This document shows positions 1-7,472 of a DNA stretch of 64,000 nucleotides, in pieces (positions within the stretch are counted from its first letter, which is position 1; each line of letters opens with the position of its first letter). Below the pieces are notes generated by a model. The model saw only the letters and a program-made list of their open reading frames with translations. It had not been told where the DNA came from and did not search any database. The DNA lies in the NCBI RefSeq assembly GCF_018128965.1, contig NZ_JAAEDH010000003.1, positions 1 to 64,000 on the forward strand, read 5' to 3'. The translations under genes and the position numbers were made by a program. The DNA comes from Plastoroseomonas arctica (GTDB taxonomy: Bacteria > Pseudomonadota > Alphaproteobacteria > Acetobacterales > Acetobacteraceae).

Positions 1-1013
1 GCCGGGGCGGCGATCGCGGCCGGCGGCGCGGCGTGCAGGAACGGACCCACGGCGAGCAGCATGGCGTGGCGCGCGTGCTGGTCCACCGGGGCGAGCAGCG
101 CCTCGGCATTCGGCCCCGCACGCCGCGCCGCGCGGGTCGGCAGGTCGCGCAGCACGCCATCGGCGCCGAGCACCGGACGGATATGCCCGGCCGGCGGCGC
201 CATGCCCCCGGTCTCGACACCGAGCAGCGCATCCACCGCATCGGGCAGCGTCAGCGCCAGGATGGTGGCGTGGCGCAGCCCGCGGCTGGCGACGGCGGCA
301 TCGATCGCGGCACGCGCCGCCTCGGCCAGGCCGGGAATGGCCGTCGCGGTCGGCAGCGCCGGCCAGACCAGGCGCAGCGGCTCGCGCGCCCCCATGATGA
401 TGGCGATCCGCCCGGATTCCGCCTCGGCCGCACCGAGCGTTAGCGCGGCGATGGCCGCCGCCGCCTCGCGACCTTCGGCGCCGGCGTAGCGCAGGCCATG
501 CGCCGCAAGGAAGCCTGCGAGATCGGCGAAACCAACCGCGAGATGCGCGGCGCGACCCTCGCCGGCGATGTCGGCCGCGAGCGTCGCGGTCGCCACGGCC
601 TCGGCATAGGCGGGCGCGTCGAAATCGCCGGCGGCGTCGAGGAAGGCGGTGAGATTGAGGATGAAGCGCGGTGGCTCGGCACTGGCCTCGCCGCGCCAGG
701 TGGGCAGGCCGGGCGCGCCACGCCGCGTCAGCAGCAGGGCCCGCAGCGCCTCGGCGAAGGCGTCGTCGGGGACGAGGCCCATCGCGCGGCCGGCCTTGTC
801 GAGGCGACGGATCCAGCGCTCGGCGAGGCTCGGCAGCGCGACCGGCCCTGCGCCCGGCGTGATGGCGGCAAGCGCCGCAGCGGCGTCATCGGCCTCCGGG
901 CTCGGCCAGGTGGCGGGGAGGGCGACGGGCCGGCGGGGGCTGTCGGGGTCGGGCGAGGCGCGGAGCCTCCGCAAGGCGAGGCCATCCCAAAGCGTGCCGG
1001 TGAGCTGTGCCAT
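1..1013 (-). CDS. Ribonucleotide-reductase-like (TSCPD-type) protein, N-terminal part
   Basis: The minus frame opens at the ATG at 1013 and stays open to the window edge (337 codons), so the C-terminus is missing. The middle third resembles the late barrel region of class II ribonucleotide reductases: an RFILNLTAFLD stretch, then a HLAVGFADLAGFLAAHGLRY stretch comparable to the family's 'LGLGYANLGALLMSLGLPY'. The beginning (LWDGLALRRLRA...) is what I would expect of the divergent alphaproteobacterial TSCPD-domain relatives rather than a canonical NrdJ. I cannot see the radical-site cysteines in the part present, so enzymatic activity is not supported. It is transcribed divergently from the ndufA12 operon. 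Family-level assignment is an inference from remembered motifs; it could also be a degenerate paralogue. Confidence 0.5.
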   Translation of the reverse strand, partial: MAQLTGTLWDGLALRRLRASPDPDSPRRPVALPATWPSPEADDAAAALAAITPGAGPVALPSLAERWIRRLDKAGRAMGLVPDDAFAEALRALLLTRRGAPGLPTWRGEASAEPPRFILNLTAFLDAAGDFDAPAYAEAVATATLAADIAGEGRAAHLAVGFADLAGFLAAHGLRYAGAEGREAAAAIAALTLGAAEAESGRIAIIMGAREPLRLVWPALPTATAIPGLAEAARAAIDAAVASRGLRHATILALTLPDAVDALLGVETGGMAPPAGHIRPVLGADGVLRDLPTRAARRAGPNAEALLAPVDQHARHAMLLAVGPFLHAAPPAAIAAP

Positions 1014-1145
1014 GCCTGAATGTTAAGGCAGGTGGGCAGCACGAGGGAAGCCGTATGTTGTGGTATTTACCCGGTCCAGCCCCATAATGTTGTGGACAAG
1101 CGCTGGTTTTTGCCTGCGCGACCGCTTTGTGCGAGGTTCCGCCGC

Positions 1146-1499
1146 ATGTCCTTCCTCGCTCGCTTCTTCATCCGCCTTTCGGCGCGTCGCGTCGGAGAGG
1201 ATGCCACCGGCAACTCCTACTGGGAGGCCAAGCGCGCGTTGCGCGACGGTCGGCCCAAGCGGTTCGTGATCTATGCCGGCGAGGCCGAGGCATCGGTCGT
1301 TCCGCCGGCCTGGTGGGGCTGGCTGCACCACACCACCGCGCTGCCGCTGCCCGAGACGCTGGCGCGCGACTGGCAGAAGCCGCATCTGCCGAACCTCACC
1401 GGCAGCGCCGCCGCCTATCGCCCGCAGGGTTCCGACCTGCGCCTGGGCGTTCCGGCGAGCCCCGCCGGCGCCTACCAGGCCTGGACGCCAGGCGCCTGA
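1146..1499 (+). CDS. NADH:ubiquinone oxidoreductase accessory subunit, NDUFA12/B17.2 family
   Basis: A 117-residue protein matching the bacterial NDUFA12 family, the small peripheral supernumerary subunit of respiratory complex I found in alphaproteobacteria and mitochondria. Diagnostic parts are the N-terminal 'GNSYWE' around residues 22-27 and the tryptophan-rich block WWGWLHHTT at 56-64, followed by a proline/asparagine-rich tail containing KPHLPNLTG. No signal peptide or membrane segment is seen, consistent with a cytoplasmic-side subunit. The chosen ATG at 1146 gives the usual family length; longer in-frame starts upstream would add an unrelated cysteine-rich extension. It leads the unit ndufA12-mlaD-hypothetical-DUF2155, with 2 nt separating it from mlaD. 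Confidence 0.88.
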   Translation: MSFLARFFIRLSARRVGEDATGNSYWEAKRALRDGRPKRFVIYAGEAEASVVPPAWWGWLHHTTALPLPETLARDWQKPHLPNLTGSAAAYRPQGSDLRLGVPASPAGAYQAWTPGA

Positions 1500-1501
1500 C
1501 C

Positions 1502-2011
1502 ATGGCCGATCGTCGGAGTGCGTTCGAGCTGCTCGCGGGTGCGCTGATCCTGCTCGTCGCGGGCGGGTTCCTGGTCTACGCCGTCACCAACAGCGGCCGC
1601 GCGAGTGCCGCGGGCGGGCTGAACCTGACCGCGCGCTTCGACCGCATCGATGGCCTCGCGGCCGGTGCGGATGTGCGCATCGCGGGCGTACGCGTGGGCC
1701 GCGTCGTGGCGCAACGCATCGACCCCGCGACCTTCCTGGCCGAATTGACCCTGAGCGTGGATGCAGGGCTGCGCATCCCGTCCGACAGCTCCGCCGAGAT
1801 CCAGTCCGAAAGCCTGCTGGGCGGCAAGTACGTCTCGATCGTGCCGGGCGGCGCGGAGCGCATCCTGCGCGACGGCCAGCGCATCGAGATCACGCAGTCG
1901 GCGATCAGCCTCGAGAGCCTGCTGGGCCGCTTCATCTTCTCGGTGACCGAGATGAACCGCCCCGCGACGCCCACCCCGGGCGAAGCGCCGGCCCCGGCGC
2001 CGCCGCGGTGA
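1502..2011 (+). CDS. mlaD: MlaD-type MCE-domain lipid transport protein
   Basis: A 169-residue protein with one N-terminal membrane anchor (about residues 8-28, FELLAGALILLVAGGF) followed by a single MCE domain (about 40-118: ADVRIAGVRVGRV, then SLLGGKYVSI). This is the architecture of MlaD, which forms a hexameric periplasmic ring on the inner-membrane MlaFEDB transporter and moves phospholipids between the membranes. It sits 2 nt after ndufA12 and its stop overlaps the GTG of the next gene. No mlaE or mlaF is in view; mlaA and mlaC lie 21 kb away at 22.9-24.3 kb. The C-terminus is proline-rich and short, as in other alphaproteobacterial MlaD proteins. Confidence 0.92.
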   Translation: MADRRSAFELLAGALILLVAGGFLVYAVTNSGRASAAGGLNLTARFDRIDGLAAGADVRIAGVRVGRVVAQRIDPATFLAELTLSVDAGLRIPSDSSAEIQSESLLGGKYVSIVPGGAERILRDGQRIEITQSAISLESLLGRFIFSVTEMNRPATPTPGEAPAPAPPR

Positions 2012-2226
2012 GCCTCGACCCGCCGGCGTCCTGGCCGGGGGCGGATGGTGCGCCGCTGTCGTGCCGCGAGAAGCTCAAGACTCTCGCCGACAACCATGCC
2101 GAGCTGGTGCAGGTGTTGCAGGACGCCTTCGAGGATGCGGTGCTGATGGGCGTCGGCGAGCAGGCGATGCGTGACATCCTCGCAGGCGTCGTCGCCGCGC
2201 TGAAATCCCCCAAGGTGGCGCGGTGA
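2008..2226 (+). CDS. Small helical hypothetical protein between mlaD and DUF2155 gene
   Basis: A 72-residue reading frame with no recognisable family. It begins at a GTG that overlaps the mlaD stop in a GTGA tetranucleotide, and its own stop overlaps the GTG of the next gene in the same way, so translational coupling on both sides supports it as real. After an N-terminal Pro/Gly-rich 18 residues, the rest is predicted to be amphipathic helix (EKLKTLADNHAELVQVLQDAFEDAV). There is no signal peptide or membrane segment. A role linked to Mla or envelope function is suggested only by position. Confidence 0.6.
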   Translation: MSLDPPASWPGADGAPLSCREKLKTLADNHAELVQVLQDAFEDAVLMGVGEQAMRDILAGVVAALKSPKVAR

Positions 2227-2570
2227 AGCCTTGGGCCGTGCTGTTCCTCCTGCTCGCGGTTCCTGCTGCGGCCGACTGGACGCCCGCGCGCCGCGCGCAG
2301 CTGCAGGCGTTGGACAAGGTGACGGCGCGGGTCACGGTGGTGGAGACCGCGGTCGGCCAGGATGCGCGCTTCCAGACGCTGTCGATCCGCGTCGTCGCCT
2401 GCCATGCGCGGCAGCCCGACGAAGTGCCGGATGCCGCCGCCTTCCTCGAGATCAGCGATAGCCGCCGCGGCGCGGCGCCGGTGTTTCGCGGCTGGATGTT
2501 CGCCAATTCCCCAGGCGTGAACATGCTCGAGCATCCGGTCTATGACATCCGGGTGCTGGAGTGCCGGTAA
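2223..2570 (+). CDS. DUF2155 domain-containing exported protein
   Basis: A 115-residue protein with a cleavable signal peptide (about residues 1-17, cleavage near PAAA-D). The mature part carries the DUF2155 signature: two cysteines (one in VVACHA, one at the C-terminal LEC) and the segment FRGWMFANSPGVNMLEHPVYD, close to the family's GWMFASSPALSALEHPVYD. The two cysteines may form a disulfide in the periplasm. The family has no known biochemical function but commonly neighbours ndufA12/mlaD-type genes in alphaproteobacteria (from memory). It uses a GTG start coupled to the preceding stop. Its TAA stop lies inside the left arm of the inverted repeat at 2566-2582. Confidence 0.82.
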   Translation: MKPWAVLFLLLAVPAAADWTPARRAQLQALDKVTARVTVVETAVGQDARFQTLSIRVVACHARQPDEVPDAAAFLEISDSRRGAAPVFRGWMFANSPGVNMLEHPVYDIRVLECR

Positions 2571-2663
2571 GGAAGTAAGGAAATCTTACTTTCGCACTTG
2601 TAGTCATAGGCTTATTTTCCTTGACTCGTTCCGCCGCTTTGCGCCATTCCTTACTTCCTTACC
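2566..2663. repeat. 17-bp perfect inverted repeat flanking a 64-bp AT-rich spacer
   Basis: GGTAAGGAAGTAAGGAA at 2566-2582 is repeated as its exact reverse complement at 2647-2663. The segment is much less GC-rich than its surroundings and fills the gap between the DUF2155 gene, whose stop is in the left arm, and the AbrB-type gene that begins at 2680. Each arm is itself built of the direct repeat GTAAGGAA/GTAAGGAA. It could be an operator with two symmetrical sites for the downstream AbrB-like protein, a long-range RNA stem acting as a terminator or 3' stabiliser, or the ends of a tiny mobile element. The sequence alone does not decide. Confidence 0.8.
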
Positions 2664-2679
2664 GATGGGAGGTGCTGCG

Positions 2680-2919
2680 ATGGACATCAGGCATTATGCG
2701 AGGATCACCCGGAAGAACCAGCTTTCGGTGCCGATGGAGGCGCTGAAGGCGGTGGGTTCGCCGCCGTTTTTCAAGATCGCGGTGGATGGCGACAAGCTGG
2801 TGCTGACGCCGGCGGCGATCTCCTCACTCGATGCGGTGCACGAGGTGTTCCGGCAGCTGGGTTTGTCGCGTGAGGTGATCCGCGAGGCAAAGGCGATCGT
2901 AAAACGCCGCGGATCATAG
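2680..2919 (+). CDS. AbrB/MazE-like SpoVT-fold transcription regulator
   Basis: A 79-residue protein. Its first 45 residues form a SpoVT/AbrB swapped-hairpin DNA-binding domain: ARITRKNQLSVPMEALKAVG matches the family pattern 'VTSKGQVTIPKEIREALGI', followed by KIAVDGDKLVLTPA. The C-terminal 30 residues are a helical extension (AVHEVFRQLGLSREVIREAK). The ATG at 2680 has GGGAGG at 2667-2672; an in-frame ATG at 2665 would overlap this ribosome site, so the shorter start is preferred. No toxin gene lies next to it, so it is probably a stand-alone regulator rather than an antitoxin. The symmetrical repeat directly upstream is a natural candidate for its own binding site (inference). Confidence 0.75.
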   Translation: MDIRHYARITRKNQLSVPMEALKAVGSPPFFKIAVDGDKLVLTPAAISSLDAVHEVFRQLGLSREVIREAKAIVKRRGS

Positions 2920-2974
2920 GATTTATATCCTTTGCGCATCTGTTCGTCAAGCGACGCCTTCGCAACCCGCCCCC

Positions 2975-3030
2975 GTAGCCAAAAATATAAGAAGTGGGTC
3001 CGGGAGAATTCTTTCTCCCGGCCTTTTTGT
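2975..3030 (+). terminator. Family R repeat, single arm (R1), with terminator hairpin
   Basis: This is one arm of the dispersed family R repeat (tagcc-AAAAATATAAGAAG-tGGGTC-hairpin). CCGGGAGAA at 3000-3008 pairs perfectly with TTCTCCCGG at 3013-3021 across a 4-nt loop and is followed by CCTTTTTGTT, a textbook intrinsic terminator. It lies 19 nt before the proB start and after the AbrB-type gene, so it should insulate proB from upstream transcription. Confidence 0.75.
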
Positions 3031-3048
3031 TCGTTATCCCCCGCCCCC

Positions 3049-4164
3049 ATGGACATTTCCTCCGCTCGTCGCATCGTCATCAAAATCGGCTCCGCGCTCC
3101 TCGTCGACGAATCCACCGCCACCCCTCGCTCGGCTTGGCTTGCCGGCGTCGCTGAGGACATCGCCGACCTCCGCGCGCGCGGCGCCGAGGTGGTCCTGGT
3201 CTCCTCCGGCGCCATTGCGCTCGCCCGCCGCGTGCTGGGCCTCACCCAGCCGAAGCTGCGCCTGGAGGAGAAGCAGGCCGCCGCCGCGGTGGGCCAGATC
3301 CGTCTCGCCTCTGCCTGGTCTGAGGCGCTGGCTGCGCACCGCATCAATGCCGCGCAGATTTTGCTGACGCTTGAGGATAGCGAGGATCGGCGCCGCTACC
3401 TCAATGCGCGGGAGACGATCGGGACGCTGCTCGCGCTCGGCTGCGTGCCGGTGATCAACGAGAACGACACGGTCGCGACCGCCGAGATCCGGTTTGGCGA
3501 CAATGACCGCTTGGCCGCGCGCGTGGCGGCGATGATCTCGGCCGATGCGCTGGTGCTGCTCTCGGACATTGACGGCCTGTACAGCGCCGACCCCAAGCGC
3601 GACCCGGCCGCGCGGCATTTGCCGGTGGTGGAGCGCCTGACGCCCGAGATCATGGCCATGGGGGGCGACCCGCCGCCGGGGTATTCGTCGGGCGGGATGC
3701 GCACGAAGCTGATCGCGGCCGAGGTCGCGACGCGGGCCGGCTGTGCGATGGCGATCGCGCTGGGCAAGGTGGAGCGGCCGCTGCGGGCGCTGGCCGAGGG
3801 AGCGCGCTGCACCTGGTTCCTGCCGGCGGAGGAGGGCGGGTCCGCGCGCAAGCGCTGGATCGGCGGCAGCATGGGCGCGCTGGGCGTGCTGACGGTCGAT
3901 GCCGGCGCGGCGCGGGCGTTGGCGCGGGGGTCCTCGCTGTTGCCCGCGGGGGTGACGGCGGTGGCCGGCGCCTTCCATCGCGGCGACCCGGTGAGCATCC
4001 GCGACGCGGCGGGCGTCGAGATCGCGCGCGGCCTGGTCGCCTATGACGCGCCGGATGCGGCGCGGATCGCGGGGCGCCGCTCGGATGCGCTGGAGGAGAT
4101 CCTGGGTTGGCGCGGGCGGGACGAGATGGTGCATCGCGACGATTTGGTGCTGCGCGGCGGGTAA
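3049..4164 (+). CDS. proB: Glutamate 5-kinase
   Basis: A 371-residue enzyme that phosphorylates L-glutamate on the gamma carboxyl, the first step of proline synthesis in the cytoplasm. The amino-acid-kinase domain (about 1-260) shows KIGSALL near the start, [13 protein letters not shown], the substrate loop [22 protein letters not shown] and the nucleotide segments SDIDGLY and [10 protein letters not shown]. The C-terminal PUA domain (about 280-355) is present, so it is the long, feedback-controlled form. No good ribosome site is obvious before the ATG at 3049; the region ends in the R1 terminator hairpin. Unusually, proA does not follow directly: a c-di-GMP phosphodiesterase gene lies between them. 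Confidence 0.96.
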   Translation: MDISSARRIVIKIGSALLVDESTATPRSAWLAGVAEDIADLRARGAEVVLVSSGAIALARRVLGLTQPKLRLEEKQAAAAVGQIRLASAWSEALAAHRINAAQILLTLEDSEDRRRYLNARETIGTLLALGCVPVINENDTVATAEIRFGDNDRLAARVAAMISADALVLLSDIDGLYSADPKRDPAARHLPVVERLTPEIMAMGGDPPPGYSSGGMRTKLIAAEVATRAGCAMAIALGKVERPLRALAEGARCTWFLPAEEGGSARKRWIGGSMGALGVLTVDAGAARALARGSSLLPAGVTAVAGAFHRGDPVSIRDAAGVEIARGLVAYDAPDAARIAGRRSDALEEILGWRGRDEMVHRDDLVLRGG

Positions 4165-4290
4165 CGGAGCCTTAGCGAGTCGTCGCGCGGGATGAGGACA
4201 GGCGCATTTTATCCGCCCGTTGATCATTTGTAAGCATTTCCGCCCGTATCCTTGGACAGACGTAACAGGTCTGTGCCTTGGAGCCGACGC

Positions 4291-5733
4291 ATGACGCTCA
4301 CCAACGACGCTTTGCTGCCCCTGATCGCGGGCGTCGTGTTCGGCGCCGCGGTGCTGCTGCCGCTGCTGTGGCGCCAGCGCCGCCGGATGCGCGCCGTCAT
4401 CGCGCAGAGCCGCCGGCTCGAGGCTCGGGCGCATACCGATGCGCTGACCGGTCTCGCCAGCCGCGCCGCCTTCAAGGAGGCGCTGCGCGTGGCGCTGTCG
4501 CGCGCCCGCCGCGCTGGCACCCCGGTCGCGGTGCTGATGGTCGAGCTCGAGGGCTTGCGCGCGATCAACCAGAGTTTTGGCAGCGCCGCGGGCGACCAGC
4601 TCCTGCGCCTGGTGGCCGAACGGCTCGGGCTTGGCCTGCGGGTGGAGGACCAGGCGGCGCGCATGTCCGGCGCCTGCTTCGCGGTGCTGCAGGATGGCGG
4701 CGACCAGCCCGAGGCGGCGGCGCGGATGGCGCGGCGCCTCGCCTCGCTGCTGGCCGCCCCCTACACGCTGAAGGGCCAGCCGGTGCCCTGCGGCACGGTG
4801 ATCGGCGTCGTCATCGGCGACCCGATGGAGACCACCGCCGATTCCATGATGCGCAGCGCGGAGGAGGCGCTGGCCCGCGCGCGCGCCGAGGGCAAGGGTA
4901 TCGCCTTCCTCGATCCGGCGATGGACGTCGCGCTGCAGGGCCGGCGCCAGCTGGAGATGGAGCTACGCGAGGCGGTCGCGCTCAAGGCAATGACGCTGCA
5001 TTGGCAGCCGGTCTACGCGTTGCCCGGCCGGCAGCTGCTCGCCTGCGAGGCGCTGCTGCGCTGGCAGCACCCCACGCGCGGGCTGCTCCCGGCGGGGGAT
5101 TTCATGGCGATCGCGGAGGAGACCGGGCTGATCGTGCCGCTGTGCCGCTGGACGCTGCGCGCCGCCTGCCGCGAGGCCGCGGGCTGGCCGGTGCCGCTGT
5201 CGGTCGCGGTCAACATCTCCCCGGCGCAGTTCCGCCATGACGACGTGGTGGACGCGGTGCAGAACGCGCTGGCGGCGAGCGGCCTCGCGCCGGGGCGGCT
5301 TGAGCTGGAAGTGACCGAGGGGCTGGTCGCGCGCAATACCGAGATGGTGCTCGGCCAGATCAACGGGCTCCGCGCGCTGGGCGTGAAGGTGGTGCTGGAT
5401 GATTTTGGCGCGGGTGCCGCCTCGCTCACGCATCTGGTGCGGTTTCCGCTCGACCGGCTGAAGCTGGATCGCGGCTTCACCGCGGAACTCGGGACGGATG
5501 CGCGGGCGCTGGCGGTGACCGAGGCGGTCTGCGCGCTCAGCCGGCGCCTCGGCATCGAGGCCTGCGCCAGCGGGGTGGAGACCGAGGCGGAACTGGCGCA
5601 GCTGGCAGGCCTGGGGTTTGGCCGCGCCCAGGGCTTCCTGCTCGGCCGCCCGCAACCGTCCGCCGCCCTGCGCGAGATGATGCAGGCGAGCGCGCCCTGG
5701 TTGCCGGAGGCGACGAGGATCGCCGCCGAGTAG
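4291..5733 (+). CDS. Membrane-anchored c-di-GMP phosphodiesterase with degenerate GGDEF
   Basis: A 480-residue protein with one N-terminal membrane segment (about 7-27), a GGDEF-fold domain (about 45-215) and an EAL domain (about 220-465). The GGDEF signature is replaced by SGACF (126-130), so diguanylate cyclase activity is not expected, although the DALTGLASR lead-in is kept. The EAL domain looks intact: EAL at 253-255, Asn309, Glu343, Asp370-Asp371 in DDFGAG, Lys391, Glu430 and Gln447. It therefore probably hydrolyses c-di-GMP, with the GGDEF domain serving as a regulatory or GTP-binding module. The ATG at 4291 has a GGAG 7 nt upstream. It lies between proB and proA on the same strand, 32 nt before proA. 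Confidence 0.88.
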   Translation: MTLTNDALLPLIAGVVFGAAVLLPLLWRQRRRMRAVIAQSRRLEARAHTDALTGLASRAAFKEALRVALSRARRAGTPVAVLMVELEGLRAINQSFGSAAGDQLLRLVAERLGLGLRVEDQAARMSGACFAVLQDGGDQPEAAARMARRLASLLAAPYTLKGQPVPCGTVIGVVIGDPMETTADSMMRSAEEALARARAEGKGIAFLDPAMDVALQGRRQLEMELREAVALKAMTLHWQPVYALPGRQLLACEALLRWQHPTRGLLPAGDFMAIAEETGLIVPLCRWTLRAACREAAGWPVPLSVAVNISPAQFRHDDVVDAVQNALAASGLAPGRLELEVTEGLVARNTEMVLGQINGLRALGVKVVLDDFGAGAASLTHLVRFPLDRLKLDRGFTAELGTDARALAVTEAVCALSRRLGIEACASGVETEAELAQLAGLGFGRAQGFLLGRPQPSAALREMMQASAPWLPEATRIAAE

Positions 5734-5765
5734 TCGGCGCCGGCGCGGGCGGGTATAATGCGCTC

Positions 5766-7046
5766 ATGAACGCCGCCACCGATCTCGCCACCGCCGAACT
5801 GGCCGTGGCTTCCCTCAACGAGGCCGCGCTCGCGGCCCGCGTCGCGACGGTGGCCCTGGCTGCGGCGCCGCGGGCGCAGAAGGATGCGGCGCTGCTCGCC
5901 GCCGCCGCCGCCATCCGGGTGCGCGCGCTGCCGATCCTGGCCGCCAATGCCGAGGACCTCGCCGAGGCCGACGGCCTGACCCAGGCCTTCCACGACCGCC
6001 TCGCGCTCACCCCCGCGCGGGTCGAGGCGATGGCGCGGGGCCTGGAGGAGATCGCCGCGCTGGAGGATCCGGCCGGGCGCGTGATTGCCGAGTGGACGCG
6101 GCCAAACGGGCTGGTTATCCGCCGCGTGGCGCAGCCGATCGGGGTGATCGGGATGGTGTTCGAGAGCCGGCCGAACGTGCTGGCCGATGCCGGCGCGCTC
6201 TGCCTCAAATCCGGCAATGCCGTGATCCTGCGCGGCGGGCGGGAGAGCCTGCGCTCGGTGGGCGCCATCCATGCCGCGCTGCTCGACGGGTTGGCGGCGG
6301 CGGGGCTGCCGGCGGCGGCCATCCAGGTGGCGCCGAACGCGGATCGCAGTTTTGTGGCCGCCATGCTCAAGGCGGCGGGGCTGATCGACCTGATCATCCC
6401 GCGCGGCGGGCGCTCGCTGGTCGAGCGGGTGCAGCAGGACAGCCGGGTACCGGTGCTCGCGCATGCCGAGGGGCTTTGCCACACCTACATCCATGAGGCG
6501 GCGGACCCGGCGATGGCGCGGTGCGTGCTGTCGGACGCCAAGCTGCGCCGCACCGGCGTGTGCGGCAGCACCGAGACGCTGCTGATCGATGCCGCGGTTG
6601 CCCCGTCCCTGCTGCCGGTGCTGGTCGCCGACCTCGCGGTGCGCGGCTGCCGATTCCATGCCGATGCGCGGTCCCGCGCCATCTGCCCCGAGCTGCCGCC
6701 GGCGACGGACGAGCATTTCCACACGGAATGGCTGGACGCGGTGCTGAACATCGCCGTGGTGGACGGGGTGGAGGGTGCGATTGCGCATATCCGCCGCTAC
6801 GGCACCGAGCACACCGAGGCGATCATCACCGAGGATGCGGCGGCGGCGGCGCGGTTCCTCGGCGGCATCGCCTCGGCAGTCGGGATGTGGAACGCCTCGA
6901 CGCAGTTCTGCGACGGCGGGGAGTTCGGCTTCGGCGCGGAGATCGGGATCGCGACGGGGAGGCTGCACGCGCGCGGCCCGGTCGGGCTGGAGCAGCTGTG
7001 CACCTACCGCTACCAGGTCATTGGCAGCGGGCAGGTGCGGGGCTGA
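5766..7046 (+). CDS. proA: Glutamate-5-semialdehyde dehydrogenase (gamma-glutamyl phosphate reductase)
   Basis: A 426-residue aldehyde-dehydrogenase-superfamily enzyme catalysing NADPH-dependent reduction of gamma-glutamyl phosphate in proline synthesis. Visible family blocks are QPIGVIGMVFESRPNV, KSGNAVILRGGRES, DLIIPRGGRSLVE and the catalytic cysteine in RRTGVCGSTETLL (Cys266). The usual residues after this cysteine (N-A/L-E) are G-S-T-E here, a mild variation. The C-terminal block FGFGAEIGIATGRLHARGPVGLEQL is standard. It is full length, with the start only 32 nt after the EAL gene. A convergent small gene ends 25 nt downstream. Confidence 0.96.
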   Translation: MNAATDLATAELAVASLNEAALAARVATVALAAAPRAQKDAALLAAAAAIRVRALPILAANAEDLAEADGLTQAFHDRLALTPARVEAMARGLEEIAALEDPAGRVIAEWTRPNGLVIRRVAQPIGVIGMVFESRPNVLADAGALCLKSGNAVILRGGRESLRSVGAIHAALLDGLAAAGLPAAAIQVAPNADRSFVAAMLKAAGLIDLIIPRGGRSLVERVQQDSRVPVLAHAEGLCHTYIHEAADPAMARCVLSDAKLRRTGVCGSTETLLIDAAVAPSLLPVLVADLAVRGCRFHADARSRAICPELPPATDEHFHTEWLDAVLNIAVVDGVEGAIAHIRRYGTEHTEAIITEDAAAAARFLGGIASAVGMWNASTQFCDGGEFGFGAEIGIATGRLHARGPVGLEQLCTYRYQVIGSGQVRG

Positions 7047-7070
7047 CCCAGCCGGGCTTGGCGGCCCCGT

Positions 7071-7430
7071 TCAGCGCGTCCCGACGCCGCACTCCCGCAG
7101 CACCGAGGTCGCGTCGCCGCGCGTATCGTTGGCGACGCGGGCGACGCGCAGCGAATCCTGGGTCGGCAGGGTGCGGATGAGGCAGGCGGTCAGCGCCTGC
7201 GCGCCAATGCCCAGCCCGCAGCTCGACGCCGCGCTGCCGACGCGCTGGCAGAAGGCGCGGCGCTCCTCGGGCGTCTGCGCCGTCAGCGCCTGGGTGCCCA
7301 GGGCTTGAGCATTGGGCGCCTGGCCGCCCAGGCTGGGCACGCTCGGCGTGCTCGGCAGGCTTGGCATGCTGAACTGCGCGAGCGCGGGGCCGGCGGCGAG
7401 CAGCAAAGCGAGGGTCAGGATCGGGCGCAT
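7071..7430 (-). CDS. Small secreted hypothetical protein, Ser/Pro-rich N-terminus, cysteine-containing core
   Basis: A 119-residue protein with a clear signal peptide (about 1-19, cleavage near ALAQ-F). The mature protein starts with a low-complexity Ser/Pro/Gln segment (SMPSLPSTPSVPSLG) and continues with a helical region holding four cysteines (FCQRV, SCGLG, ACLIR and ECG), perhaps two disulfides. I do not recognise a family. The gene converges on proA, 24 nt apart, and is divergent from the FolM-like gene, with 42 nt between the start codons. The periplasmic location is inferred from the signal peptide. Confidence 0.65.
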   Translation of the reverse strand: MRPILTLALLLAAGPALAQFSMPSLPSTPSVPSLGGQAPNAQALGTQALTAQTPEERRAFCQRVGSAASSCGLGIGAQALTACLIRTLPTQDSLRVARVANDTRGDATSVLRECGVGTR

Positions 7431-7472
7431 GGGAGGTTTCCTGTTGTGTCCCGCTCGCGTATCACCCGGTCC

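Noticed and set aside
2680-2919. Antitoxin of a toxin-antitoxin pair
   Set aside because: No small toxin-like gene follows or precedes the AbrB-type gene; proB comes next after a terminator.
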